From Varibaculum cambriense (GTDB lineage Bacteria; Actinomycetota; Actinomycetes; Actinomycetales; Actinomycetaceae): a stretch of 64,000 nt of DNA. The position numbers and the translations under genes were made by a program. This document shows, piece after piece, positions 34,244 through 42,637 of the stretch (the stretch's first letter is position 1; the number at the start of each line of letters is the position of its first letter). Location of the stretch: positions 1 through 64,000 of the forward strand of contig NZ_JAKNHJ010000001.1 in assembly GCF_022133705.1 (NCBI RefSeq). The letters are read 5' to 3'. The notes under the pieces are model-generated. The model was not told where the DNA came from, ran no database searches, and worked only from the letters and a program-made list of their open reading frames with translations.

Positions 34244-37060
34244 GTGGCAAAACTTAGAGTTCATGAGTTAGCGAAAGAGCTCGGAACCACTTCGAAAATT
34301 GTGCTGCAGGCACTAAAAGAGTCGGGGGAGTTCGTTAAAAGCGCGTCCTCGACTATTGAGGCTCCGGTGGCGCGGAAAATGCGAGAGCATTTTGCCAAGC
34401 TAGCGGAAGAGGTCGAAACGGCAGCACCCAAGGTGAAAGCGGCAAAGAAGAAAGTCGCTAGTTCCGTCGCTAAAACCAAAGTCGCGAAGGCGCGGGCGGC
34501 AAAGGATGCGAAACCAGCTGCCCCCAAACCGGCGGATCGGGTCGAGCCGGAAAGTGAGGCGGATAAGGCACAGCCGGAGAATAAGACGGAAGCGCCTGCA
34601 CCTGCTAAAAAACCTGCCACTAGCGCGGCGCCTAAACCAGGGCCGAAGCCGGCTGTTAAGCCGGCTGCGAAACCAGCCAAGGCGAAGGCATCAGAGAAGT
34701 CGACGCGTCCCGGTCCTAAACCCGGTAAGACAGGCGCTAAACCTGGTCCTAAACCAGCTCCGCGTCCGGGCGGTCCGCGCCCGGGTAATAATCCTTTTGC
34801 TTCAGCGCAGGGAATGCCACGACCGGGCGGTCCGCGCCCAGGCAATAATCCTTTCGCCTCTTCACAGGGAATGCCGCGTCCCGGCGGCAGCTCTGGGCAA
34901 CGTAAGAACTCCGGTCGGGGTCGTCCCGGGCGGGGAAATCGGCGTGGCTCCAGTGCCACTCCGAATGTGATGCCGGCGCATTCCGCGACGGATCCGATGA
35001 TGGATCAACCGGCTCCCTCCCGTGGTCAGCGCCGCGGCGGAGGCGGGCAAGGCGGTCCTGGTGGTTCGGGCGGTCCGGGTCGTCCCGGCGGTCACAAGAT
35101 GAATAACCGTGGTCGCGGCGGTTTCGGTGCCACTCAAGGGGCATTCGGTCGCGGCGGATCCTCGAAAGCTAAACGCCGTAAGTCCAAACGCGCTAAACGC
35201 GCCGAGTACGAGCAACAAACCGCTCCCAAGATTGGCGGCGTGCAGGTTCCTCACGGGGATGGCTCTACGCCTTTGCGTCTGCGTTCGGGGGCTTCACTAG
35301 CGGATATGGCCGATCGGATCGATTGTGATCCCGCATCCTTGGTTACCGTGCTGATGACCTTGGGGGAGATGGCTACCTCTAACCAGTCTTTGGACGAGGA
35401 TACTTTGATGACCCTCGGCTCGGAACTGGGCTATCAAGTACAGGTAGTTTCCCCCGAGGACGAAGACCGCGAACTGCTGGAATCCTTTGATATTGACCTG
35501 AAAGAGGAAGAGCAAAGCGATGAAGAGGACGCCTTGCCGCGTCCTCCGGTGGTTACGGTTATGGGTCACGTTGACCACGGTAAAACCAAGCTTTTGGACG
35601 CGATTCGCGATACCGACGTGGTGGGCGGAGAGCACGGCGGGATCACTCAGCATATTGGTGCTTACCAGGTAAACATTGATATGGATGATACTCGCCGCGC
35701 GATTACCTTCATCGACACCCCCGGTCACGAGGCGTTCACCGCTATGCGTGCGCGCGGGGCGGAGGTTACCGATATTGCGATTTTGGTGGTAGCTGCTGAT
35801 GACGGGGTAATGCCTCAGACAGTGGAGGCAATCAACCACGCTCAGGCCGCTAATGTGCCGATTGTGGTCGCGGTCAACAAGGTTGATAAGCCGGAAGCCA
35901 ACCCGGATAAGGTTCGGGGGCAACTGACCGAATACGGTTTGGTGTCTGAGGAATACGGCGGCGACGTAATGTTCGTGGATGTTTCAGCTAAACAGCGTAA
36001 AGGAATCCACGAATTGTTAGAAGCGGTGCTGCTGACCGCGGATGCTGCTTTAGAGCTGAAAGCTAATCCGGATGCGGCAGCCCGCGGGGTAGCGATCGAA
36101 ACTCGCCTGGATAAGGGACGCGGCGCGGTGGCCACCATTTTGGTGCAGCGCGGTACCCTGCGCGTGGGCGATTCGATCGTGGTGGGCTCGTCTCATGGAC
36201 GCGTGCGCGCTATGCTCGACGAATACGGTAACCAGGTTGAGGAAGCCGGCCCCTCATTCCCCACGGCAGTGCTGGGACTTACCAGTGTCCCGGGAGCAGG
36301 TGACTCTCTGCTGGTAGCCGAAGATGAACGTACTGCCCGCCAGATTGCCGATAAACGTCAGGCACAGCAACGTGCTGCTCAACTGGGCAAACGCCGCAAG
36401 CGGATTTCGCTGGAAGATTTCAATGCTGCTTTGGAGCAGGGCAAGGTAGATACTTTGAACCTGATTTTGAAGGGCGACGTCTCTGGTGCGGTCGAAGCTT
36501 TGGAAGACTCACTGCTAAAGATCGATGTGGGTGAGGAAGTGCAGTTGCGGATTATTCACCGTGGCGTGGGCGCTATCACCCAAAACGATATCAACCTGGC
36601 CAGCGTGGACAACGCGGTAGTTATCGGCTTCAACGTTCGCCCGGCACAGCGCGTAGCCGAATACGCTGATTCTGAAGGCGTTGATATGCGGTTCTACAAC
36701 GTTATTTACCAGGCGATTGAAGATGTCGAGAGCGCTATGAAAGGTATGCTCAAACCCATCTACGAAGAAAAGCAAATGGGGATGGCAGAAATCTTGCAAG
36801 TGTTCCGCTCTTCCAAGTTCGGTAATATCGCCGGTTCGGTGGTGCGTGAGGGTCTGATCAAGCGCGGCGCGAAAGCTCGCTTGGTGCGTGACGGCGTGGT
36901 AGTGGAACCGGAACTGCAGATTTCTTCTTTGCGGCGCGAAAAAGACGATGTCACCGAAGTTCGCGAAGGCTTCGAATGCGGTATTTCGCTCGGATTCAAA
37001 GAAATCAAGGTCGGAGACCAAATCGAAACCTGGGAAATGGTGGAGAAACCGCGCGATTAG
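34244..37060 (+). CDS. infB: Translation initiation factor IF-2
   Basis: A 938-aa GTPase that brings fMet-tRNA to the 30S subunit. The N-terminus begins [22 protein letters not shown] (IF2_N), followed by a Lys/Ala/Pro region and a Gly/Pro/Arg-rich region with two near-identical [12 protein letters not shown] repeats. A second IF2_N segment lies near 348. The G domain has GHVDHGKT near 441, DTPGHEAF near 487, and NKVDKPEAN near 544. The conserved C-domains follow to [11 protein letters not shown] at 34244 is chosen: AAGGAG lies 7 nt upstream and the protein then starts at the family's usual [13 protein letters not shown]. Confidence 0.96.
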   Translation: MAKLRVHELAKELGTTSKIVLQALKESGEFVKSASSTIEAPVARKMREHFAKLAEEVETAAPKVKAAKKKVASSVAKTKVAKARAAKDAKPAAPKPADRVEPESEADKAQPENKTEAPAPAKKPATSAAPKPGPKPAVKPAAKPAKAKASEKSTRPGPKPGKTGAKPGPKPAPRPGGPRPGNNPFASAQGMPRPGGPRPGNNPFASSQGMPRPGGSSGQRKNSGRGRPGRGNRRGSSATPNVMPAHSATDPMMDQPAPSRGQRRGGGGQGGPGGSGGPGRPGGHKMNNRGRGGFGATQGAFGRGGSSKAKRRKSKRAKRAEYEQQTAPKIGGVQVPHGDGSTPLRLRSGASLADMADRIDCDPASLVTVLMTLGEMATSNQSLDEDTLMTLGSELGYQVQVVSPEDEDRELLESFDIDLKEEEQSDEEDALPRPPVVTVMGHVDHGKTKLLDAIRDTDVVGGEHGGITQHIGAYQVNIDMDDTRRAITFIDTPGHEAFTAMRARGAEVTDIAILVVAADDGVMPQTVEAINHAQAANVPIVVAVNKVDKPEANPDKVRGQLTEYGLVSEEYGGDVMFVDVSAKQRKGIHELLEAVLLTADAALELKANPDAAARGVAIETRLDKGRGAVATILVQRGTLRVGDSIVVGSSHGRVRAMLDEYGNQVEEAGPSFPTAVLGLTSVPGAGDSLLVAEDERTARQIADKRQAQQRAAQLGKRRKRISLEDFNAALEQGKVDTLNLILKGDVSGAVEALEDSLLKIDVGEEVQLRIIHRGVGAITQNDINLASVDNAVVIGFNVRPAQRVAEYADSEGVDMRFYNVIYQAIEDVESAMKGMLKPIYEEKQMGMAEILQVFRSSKFGNIAGSVVREGLIKRGAKARLVRDGVVVEPELQISSLRREKDDVTEVREGFECGISLGFKEIKVGDQIETWEMVEKPRD

Positions 37061-37070
37061 CATTACTGGT

Positions 37071-37109
37071 CGGTTTTCCGGACGCCCTGATTGGGTGTCC
37101 GGAAAACCG
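37071..37109 (+). terminator. Very stable hairpin between infB and rbfA
   Basis: A 17-bp stem: CGGTTTTCCGGACGCCC (37071-37087) pairs with 37093-37109 (one G-U pair) around TGATT. No U-tract follows; the next bases are CATTAGG and then the rbfA ribosome-binding site. More likely an mRNA processing or stability element than a true terminator. Confidence 0.6.
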
Positions 37110-37129
37110 CATTAGGTAAAGGAGTTTTC

Positions 37130-37705
37130 ATGGCTGATCAGGCTCGCAGACGCAAAGTAGAAGAGCGGATTCAAAATACGGTGGCGCGGCTTTTAGAACG
37201 GCGCATCAAAGATCCACGCATCGGTTTCATTACCATCACGGATTGTAAAGTCACCGGGGATCTGCAACATGCCACCGTTTTTTATACGGTTTTCGGAGAC
37301 GAGGACGACCGTAAGAATACCGCGCGTGCGTTAAATAGCGCGAAAGGCTTGATCCGTTCGGAGGTAGGTAAGGCGCTGGGAATTCGTCTTACCCCCACTA
37401 TCGAGTTCGCGCTAGATGCTCTGCCCGAACAGGCCGCCAGTTTCGAGGAGAAATTGGCTAGTGCCCTGCAGTCTGACCAACAGCTGCGGGGAACTTCGCA
37501 GGCGGCCTCCTATGCCGGGGAAGCTGACCCTTATCGCAAGCCGCGGCAGAAGAAGGTTTACGAACCAGAATCACTCGTGCCTACTTTCACCGAGTTTACG
37601 CTTGGCGATGAGGACGCAGCTGCGGGAGAGACAACCGCTGAGGCTGCGGAATATCCGGATAACGGGACTAAAGATTTCCCAGAAGATTCCGACTTAGAAA
37701 GTTAA
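37130..37705 (+). CDS. rbfA: Ribosome-binding factor A
   Basis: A 191-aa 30S maturation factor. The KH-like core is at about 1-115: RRRKVEERIQNTVARLLERRIKDPR, FITITDCKVTGDLQHATVFYTVFG and RSEVGKALGIRLTPTIEFALD. The remaining ~75 residues form an acidic, disordered tail, longer than in Gram-negatives. ATG at 37130 has AAAGGAG 6 nt upstream; a GTG-type extension to 37091 would run into the hairpin and is rejected. Nine nt before truB. Confidence 0.93.
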   Translation: MADQARRRKVEERIQNTVARLLERRIKDPRIGFITITDCKVTGDLQHATVFYTVFGDEDDRKNTARALNSAKGLIRSEVGKALGIRLTPTIEFALDALPEQAASFEEKLASALQSDQQLRGTSQAASYAGEADPYRKPRQKKVYEPESLVPTFTEFTLGDEDAAAGETTAEAAEYPDNGTKDFPEDSDLES

Positions 37706-37714
37706 GTAACCCAG

Positions 37715-38761
37715 GTGCTAGACGCGCTTAATCAGGCTCCAGATTTTGCTCCCGCGGGCGCAGATCTGCAAGTTCCTCGTGCCGATAATACTGCCCCTGC
37801 TGGGGTAATTGCGGTTGATAAACCCCTGGGGGTTACCAGTCATGATGTAGTGGCGCGCCTGCGCCGCTTGGCGGGAACTCGCAAGGTGGGACATGCCGGA
37901 ACCCTAGATCCGGCGGCCTCGGGAGTATTAGTTGCCGGTATTGGGCGGGGAACCAAACTCTTGCAATACCTGCAAGGGCAAAAGAAAACTTATGTTACCC
38001 GGGTGTGCTTCGGGGTAGAAACCGATAGCGAGGACGCCGAAGGCACCATTACTGAGACCCGCGGAGCTACGCTAGCGGATCTGGACAGGCTGGAAAGCGC
38101 GCTTTCCTCTTGGCGCGGACAGGTAATGCAGGTGCCGAGCGCTTTTTCTGCTCTGAAGATCCGCGGTAAACGGGCAGCGGATCGAGTCCGCGCCGGGGAA
38201 GAAGTCCGGATGGAGCCCCGCCCGATTACTATCTATGAACTACTTAGCCTGGGCGAGCCGAAAGCGGGTGAACTGGCAGGTACACCGGTGGTTTACCAGG
38301 ACTTGGAAGTTACCTGTTCGGCAGGTACCTATGTTCGCGCCCTCGGAAGGGATCTGGGAAACCAATTGGGGGTAGGGGCGCATCTGGTGGCGCTGCGCCG
38401 CCTTCAGGTCGGCTCCTTTAGCGTTAGCGGCGCTGCCAGATCCGATGCGCCTTTTAACGCCTATAGCCTGGCTGAGTTATCTGGGTTGGTAACGGCAGGC
38501 GGGGAACTGCCGGTAGTGAGCCTGGATCAGATCTGCCAGCATCTGTTCCCCAGCTGCCAGGTAACCCCCGAAGTTATCACCGCTTTAGGTTATGGCCAGC
38601 GCCCGCAAATCTCCGCTGAAGTTTCCCGCGAACTGGAAAAAGAGGATTCAAATGCGGCCGAAAAAATCTATGGTTTGTATTTGCCCGGGCAACAGATATC
38701 GCTATTGGCGTCGCCAGTGGAGGGCAAGTGGCGTTCTGTACTAAGTTTACAAAGTAACTAA
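37715..38761 (+). CDS. truB: tRNA pseudouridine55 synthase
   Basis: A 348-aa TruB that makes pseudouridine at tRNA position 55. Motif I is VIAVDKPLGVTSHDVV near 31, and catalytic Asp65 lies in GHAGTLDPAASGVL. RTYVRALGRDLG appears as GTYVRALGRDLGNQLG near 204. The N-terminal ~28 residues are a nonconserved extension. The start is GTG at 37715. It is followed after 9 nt by a very small gene with a strong ribosome-binding site. Confidence 0.93.
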   Translation: MLDALNQAPDFAPAGADLQVPRADNTAPAGVIAVDKPLGVTSHDVVARLRRLAGTRKVGHAGTLDPAASGVLVAGIGRGTKLLQYLQGQKKTYVTRVCFGVETDSEDAEGTITETRGATLADLDRLESALSSWRGQVMQVPSAFSALKIRGKRAADRVRAGEEVRMEPRPITIYELLSLGEPKAGELAGTPVVYQDLEVTCSAGTYVRALGRDLGNQLGVGAHLVALRRLQVGSFSVSGAARSDAPFNAYSLAELSGLVTAGGELPVVSLDQICQHLFPSCQVTPEVITALGYGQRPQISAEVSRELEKEDSNAAEKIYGLYLPGQQISLLASPVEGKWRSVLSLQSN

Positions 38762-38770
38762 AGGAGGATC

Positions 38771-38923
38771 ATGAGCGAAGAAAACAAAGGTACTTGCGGA
38801 TGCGGTTGCGGTTGCGGCGGTAAAGGCAAAGGTCGCAAGACTGCGGAAGAAAAACGCACCGGGGAACTGGGCGTGCCGGCGAATGGGCGGCCAGAACTGA
38901 GCGTGCGGCAAAGCGAAAAGTAG
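38771..38923 (+). CDS. 50-aa cysteine-rich small protein between truB and ribF
   Basis: A short gene with an excellent AAGGAGG site 4 nt before its ATG, 9 nt after truB and 3 nt before the ribF start. The protein begins MSEENKGTCGCGCGCGGKGK, with four cysteines alternating with glycine, then a Lys/Arg-rich stretch and a charged C-terminus. The Cys-Gly ladder suggests metal or Fe-S binding; function is unknown. Its reading frame is bounded tightly by its neighbours, which supports a real, translationally coupled gene. Confidence 0.7.
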   Translation: MSEENKGTCGCGCGCGGKGKGRKTAEEKRTGELGVPANGRPELSVRQSEK

Positions 38924-38926
38924 ATC

Positions 38927-39916
38927 GTGGAAATCTGGACCGACTCCCCGAGGCTGGAACCAGGCCAGCGCACCGTGGCTGCCATCGGGATTTTCGATGG
39001 GGTACATAAGGGACACACCCGGATTTTGAAAACCGTAGTAGAGCGGGCACGGCGCGCGGGAATAAAAGCGGTGGCGATTACTTTTGATCCCCATCCCTCC
39101 CACCTGCATCATCCGGACAACCCCACGCTTTTGATTCAGCCACTTCCTGATCGCCTCGACGCGATGGCAGCACTAGGACTGGATGCCACCTGGGTGGTGC
39201 CCTACACCTGGGATTTAGCTAATCAAAGTCCCCAGTGGTTCATTGACCACTATTTTGTGCAGGGGCTGCAGGTTAAAGAGCTCGTGGTCGGCGAAGATAT
39301 GCAATTCGGTAGAGGTAACCAAGGCAATATCGAGACTTTGCGTGAGGCTGGCCGAACCCAGGATTTTCAAGTTATTGAAGTTGCCGATATTACCGACCAG
39401 GCCTTGCGCCGTTATTCCTCTACCCGGGTGCGTGCATGTCTAGCTGAAGGTGATGTGGAAGGGGCAGCCCAGATTTTAGGGCGTAGCTACCGGCTGCGCG
39501 GAATCGTGGAACGGGGTTTCCGCCGCGGCCGTCAGCTGGGGTTTCCTACCGCCAATCTGGGGAACACCCAGGGGTTAGCGATTCCCGCCGATGGAGTATA
39601 CGCGGGTCGGTTAATCCGTTCAGTACCGGGAACTAACGCGGTGGAGCATCTGCCGGCCGCTATTTCGGTAGGCACTAATCCGCAGTTTTCTGGGGACAAG
39701 GTTACGGTAGAAGCGCATGTGCTGGGGCGAGCTGACCTTGATCTTTATGACGAGCCGGTCGCGATAGATTTTATTGCTCATCTGCGAGACATGCTCAAGC
39801 TAGAGAGCGTAGAAAAGCTGCAGGCACAAATGGATGAAGATCTGCGGGCTTGCAGTGAAATTTTGGGGGTTCCTCCAGCAGGCAGGGTTGATCCCAAAGA
39901 AGTAACTGCGCTCTAA
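38927..39916 (+). CDS. ribF: Bifunctional riboflavin kinase/FAD synthetase
   Basis: A 329-aa RibF: riboflavin to FMN, then FAD. The N-terminal FAD-synthetase domain shows AIGIFDGVHKGHTRIL near 19 (HxGH nucleotidyltransferase motif), FDPHPS near 50, GEDMQFGRGNQGN near 120 and SSTRVRACLAEGDVEGA near 165. The C-terminal riboflavin kinase domain has RGRQLGFPTANL near 201 and YDEPVAIDFIAHLRDM near 275. GTG at 38927 lies 3 nt after the small cysteine-rich gene, so coupling is likely. It is the last gene of the cluster; rpsO is not next. Convergent with the transporter gene 20 nt away. Confidence 0.93.
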   Translation: MEIWTDSPRLEPGQRTVAAIGIFDGVHKGHTRILKTVVERARRAGIKAVAITFDPHPSHLHHPDNPTLLIQPLPDRLDAMAALGLDATWVVPYTWDLANQSPQWFIDHYFVQGLQVKELVVGEDMQFGRGNQGNIETLREAGRTQDFQVIEVADITDQALRRYSSTRVRACLAEGDVEGAAQILGRSYRLRGIVERGFRRGRQLGFPTANLGNTQGLAIPADGVYAGRLIRSVPGTNAVEHLPAAISVGTNPQFSGDKVTVEAHVLGRADLDLYDEPVAIDFIAHLRDMLKLESVEKLQAQMDEDLRACSEILGVPPAGRVDPKEVTAL

Positions 39917-39936
39917 GTCTGCTGGTCGGCAACTGT

Positions 39937-41523
39937 TTACAACACCATCACGATCTGTACCAATACGATTTTTGCGATGATTCCGAGGGCGAAGGTGGCG
40001 GAATATCCGGATTCGCAACGCTCATCGGGGATGGTGGTCTGTACGTGACTGAGGATTGCCGGCTGCCCCACGAAACCGGCAATCGCACCCGCCATTCGGG
40101 CAGTCGATAGCCCCAAGAATTTTCCGAGCAACCAGAATGCCACTAGCACTGGCACCATCCCGGCAGCCGCCAGTAACCCGATTTTTATTCCGGTAAGGGA
40201 AAAAGCTTTGGCCGCGAAGGCTTGCCCAGAAGATAAACCTACTGCCGCCAGGAATAGCACCAGCCCCATTTGCCGCAACATATTATTTGCCGAGGGCGCG
40301 AGAGAGAATACCAACGGCCCCAACCGGTCAATACGCCCAAGTATTAATCCCACCACCAGCGGTCCGGCAGCGGCGCCTAACGCGAGTGAGCCCAAAGAGC
40401 CCAGAGGAATCGAGATTAACCCTAGCGCCACCCCGGCGGCGATCCCCAGCCCAAATGGCAGATAATCGATAGCCGAGATTTTGTGTTCCGAATCCCCAAA
40501 AGTTTTAGCGATATCTGCTTCGCGTTCTACCGGATAAACCACCAGTACCCGATCTCCCAGCTGCAGGCGGGTTCCGGCGGTAGCAAGTATATCGGTATCG
40601 CCGCGGCGCACCCGGGTAAGTAATGATTGGAAACGAGCCGGCAAAAACAGATTAGCGACTGGGGTGCCTACTAGGCGGGTATTTGATACCGTGAAGCGGC
40701 TAAAGTTCACCGCCGTGCGGTCATTGGAGATATCTTCTTCTATCGGTTTTCCTAGCGCCTGCCCGGCAGTTTTAACCGCATCCGGAATTCCCACCAGGAA
40801 CGCTAAGTCACCTTCTTTTAGTTCCCCATCGGGGTGAGCCACCCGCATTTTGCCGTCCCGTAGCAGATAGGAAATCCGCAGCCCGCCTTCCGAAGACCCC
40901 ACGACCTCGGCAATCCCCGGGATTTCCTGGATGCGCCTGGGGTTTTCTACTCGAATAGTTTGGGTAGCTAGCCCCGCAGCGGAAGCGGGATCGGGATCGT
41001 TTTTCGCTGGAAGTTTTACCCGCATGAGTGCCGTTACTACCACCATGGTGACGATTACCCCCACCGGGTAGGCGATCGCGTATCCTACTGCCGGCTGGGC
41101 GCTTCCTCCCGCCGCATCGGTCGCGGCAGCTAAAGCGGGGGTGGTGGTTAGCGAACCGGCAAACATGCCTCCCAGTAGCGGGGAATTCAGTCCCAAGGCT
41201 TTGCCTCCGAAGGCCACAATCAAGGCATAAAGGGCAAGCAAAGCAACTGCCCCAATCAAAAGGGGTGCTTGTTTGCGCAGGTCGCGGAAGAACGAAGCGC
41301 CTGCAGCCAGGCCGATAGTGTAGACAAATAGTGCCAGGCCGATGGCAGATACCAGGGAAAGATTCTCCCCAAGCGCTGGGTCGAGGGCGCCAGCGGCAAG
41401 ACCTACGAATAAGGCTCCGGCTGCTCCAAACTTTAACGGTCCGAACGGGATCGAACCGAAAAGGGTGCCGAGGGCGATCACTAAAAATAGGGTCAATAGG
41501 GGAGAAGAAGCGAGTATTTCCAT
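39937..41523 (-). CDS. AspT/YidE-type transporter with two TrkA-C domains
   Basis: A ~528-aa membrane protein of the aspartate:alanine exchanger (AAE/AspT) family. Two hydrophobic halves of about five helices each (about 1-175 and 365-528), each with a glycine-rich GLAxGAxFFxxL-type duplication motif, flank a cytoplasmic region. That region holds two RCK_C/TrkA-C domains (about 195-275 and 285-365, the second with LQLGDRVLVVYPVE), which suggests ligand gating. Substrate unknown; amino-acid or small carboxylate exchange is the family norm. ATG follows AAAGAGGTG. Divergent from nothing close; it ends 20 nt from ribF. Confidence 0.87.
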   Translation of the reverse strand: MEILASSPLLTLFLVIALGTLFGSIPFGPLKFGAAGALFVGLAAGALDPALGENLSLVSAIGLALFVYTIGLAAGASFFRDLRKQAPLLIGAVALLALYALIVAFGGKALGLNSPLLGGMFAGSLTTTPALAAATDAAGGSAQPAVGYAIAYPVGVIVTMVVVTALMRVKLPAKNDPDPASAAGLATQTIRVENPRRIQEIPGIAEVVGSSEGGLRISYLLRDGKMRVAHPDGELKEGDLAFLVGIPDAVKTAGQALGKPIEEDISNDRTAVNFSRFTVSNTRLVGTPVANLFLPARFQSLLTRVRRGDTDILATAGTRLQLGDRVLVVYPVEREADIAKTFGDSEHKISAIDYLPFGLGIAAGVALGLISIPLGSLGSLALGAAAGPLVVGLILGRIDRLGPLVFSLAPSANNMLRQMGLVLFLAAVGLSSGQAFAAKAFSLTGIKIGLLAAAGMVPVLVAFWLLGKFLGLSTARMAGAIAGFVGQPAILSHVQTTIPDERCESGYSATFALGIIAKIVLVQIVMVL

Positions 41524-41646
41524 CACCTCTTTAGGATAGCCAGGTTAATCTGCAAAATGCATTTTGCCATGTCAGCTAGCTGGCTCTGGCCAATATGATC
41601 CTTTAGCTTGGCGGGAGGCAAAGAGTAACTGCCGCCAGCCTGCGGG

Positions 41647-42555
41647 CTATTTCTCGCCGGTTGAGCTTGCGTTTTCGCTTTGATCCAGAGCCGCTACTAA
41701 CGAGGGGAGGACTTCGTGCGCCAGGTTCTCGATTTGGGTTTGCAGTATTGGAGCCAGCCGGTTTTGTAATTCGCTGCGCTCCATGGAGGCTACCGGCTCT
41801 AACTGGACGATATAGCGCATCGTTGCCACCCCGTAAATCATGGACATTAGAATTTCGATAAGCGCTTGAAAATTGGTTTCCAATTCCTCGTTCACCTCTT
41901 GTCCGGAAGCTATTTGCAAAGTATTCAAGACTTCCGCGCCCCCTTTTAACAGATTTTCACTCATATAGGCGCGAAAACGTTGGGTGGTTTCGGAATCGGT
42001 AATTAGGGCGCGCATTAGGGCTTTCATTCGATCTTTCGTCAGGCGCTCTTCGTAGAGGGTAAAAGCAAAATCAAGTAGACGATCGGCTATTCCCTCAAGT
42101 CCGGGTTCCCATAGCTGCAGGATTTGCTGCAAGGGATCTAGGGGTAAATCAAAACAATCTCGAAAGAGCCGCTGCTTAGAGCCGAAGTAATAGCTAACCA
42201 TCGCCGGGTCACAACCCGCTCCCTTAGCAATCGAACGCATCGTGGTGCCGTCGTAGCCGCGGGCAATGAACTGGGATTCGGCAACCCGCTTAATCTGTTC
42301 GCGCATTTTCCCGCGCGCTCCCCGCGGCCCCCTCTCGCGTCCAGGGGAACTCTTGGCTGTTTTTTGGGCAGGAGATGAGGCTTTCGCCTTCTTAGCTCCC
42401 GGCTCTAAATCCCGAGTGCGCGAATTAGCTAACATTTCCTTTTCGTAATCATCGGTAGCTAATTCATCGTCCCCGGAACTATCTCGGCGGACTCTTTTTT
42501 GCCTGCTCGTGCGTTCTTGCTGGTCGTCGCGGTTTTCTCTGGGTTTCGCATTCAT
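41647..42555 (-). CDS. TetR-family regulator with long basic N-terminal extension
   Basis: A 302-aa repressor. The TetR HTH is at about 83-130 (MREQIKRVAESQFIARGYDG, then SIAKGAGCDPAMVSYYFGSKQ). It is preceded by an 80-residue Lys/Arg/Ser/Asp-rich, probably disordered extension that the family does not usually have. The ligand domain (about 135-280) is of the DUF/tetracyclin_rep C-terminal type. ATG at 42555 has TAGAAT 6 nt upstream. It is divergent from the giant CoA-dehydratase activase, its most likely target. Confidence 0.82.
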   Translation of the reverse strand: MNAKPRENRDDQQERTSRQKRVRRDSSGDDELATDDYEKEMLANSRTRDLEPGAKKAKASSPAQKTAKSSPGRERGPRGARGKMREQIKRVAESQFIARGYDGTTMRSIAKGAGCDPAMVSYYFGSKQRLFRDCFDLPLDPLQQILQLWEPGLEGIADRLLDFAFTLYEERLTKDRMKALMRALITDSETTQRFRAYMSENLLKGGAEVLNTLQIASGQEVNEELETNFQALIEILMSMIYGVATMRYIVQLEPVASMERSELQNRLAPILQTQIENLAHEVLPSLVAALDQSENASSTGEK

Positions 42556-42561
42556 AGTTTT

Positions 42562-42567
42562 ATTCTA
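42562..42567 (-). promoter_or_regulatory. -10 box of the tetR-like gene (leaderless)
   Basis: TAGAAT on the minus strand, 6 nt from the ATG at 42555. The short intergenic space is shared with the divergent activase gene, so both promoters could answer to the same operator. Confidence 0.45.
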
Positions 42568-42637
42568 ATTTCAACACCTAGTGAATTTAGCGTTTTCAGC
42601 TTACCTTGAGGTGGTGATAACGACTCCGGGAGATGCT

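Noticed and set aside
34261-35254. Long open frames on the minus strand opposite infB
   Set aside because: They are mirror frames of the Ala/Pro/Gly-rich IF-2 N-terminus; composition, not coding.
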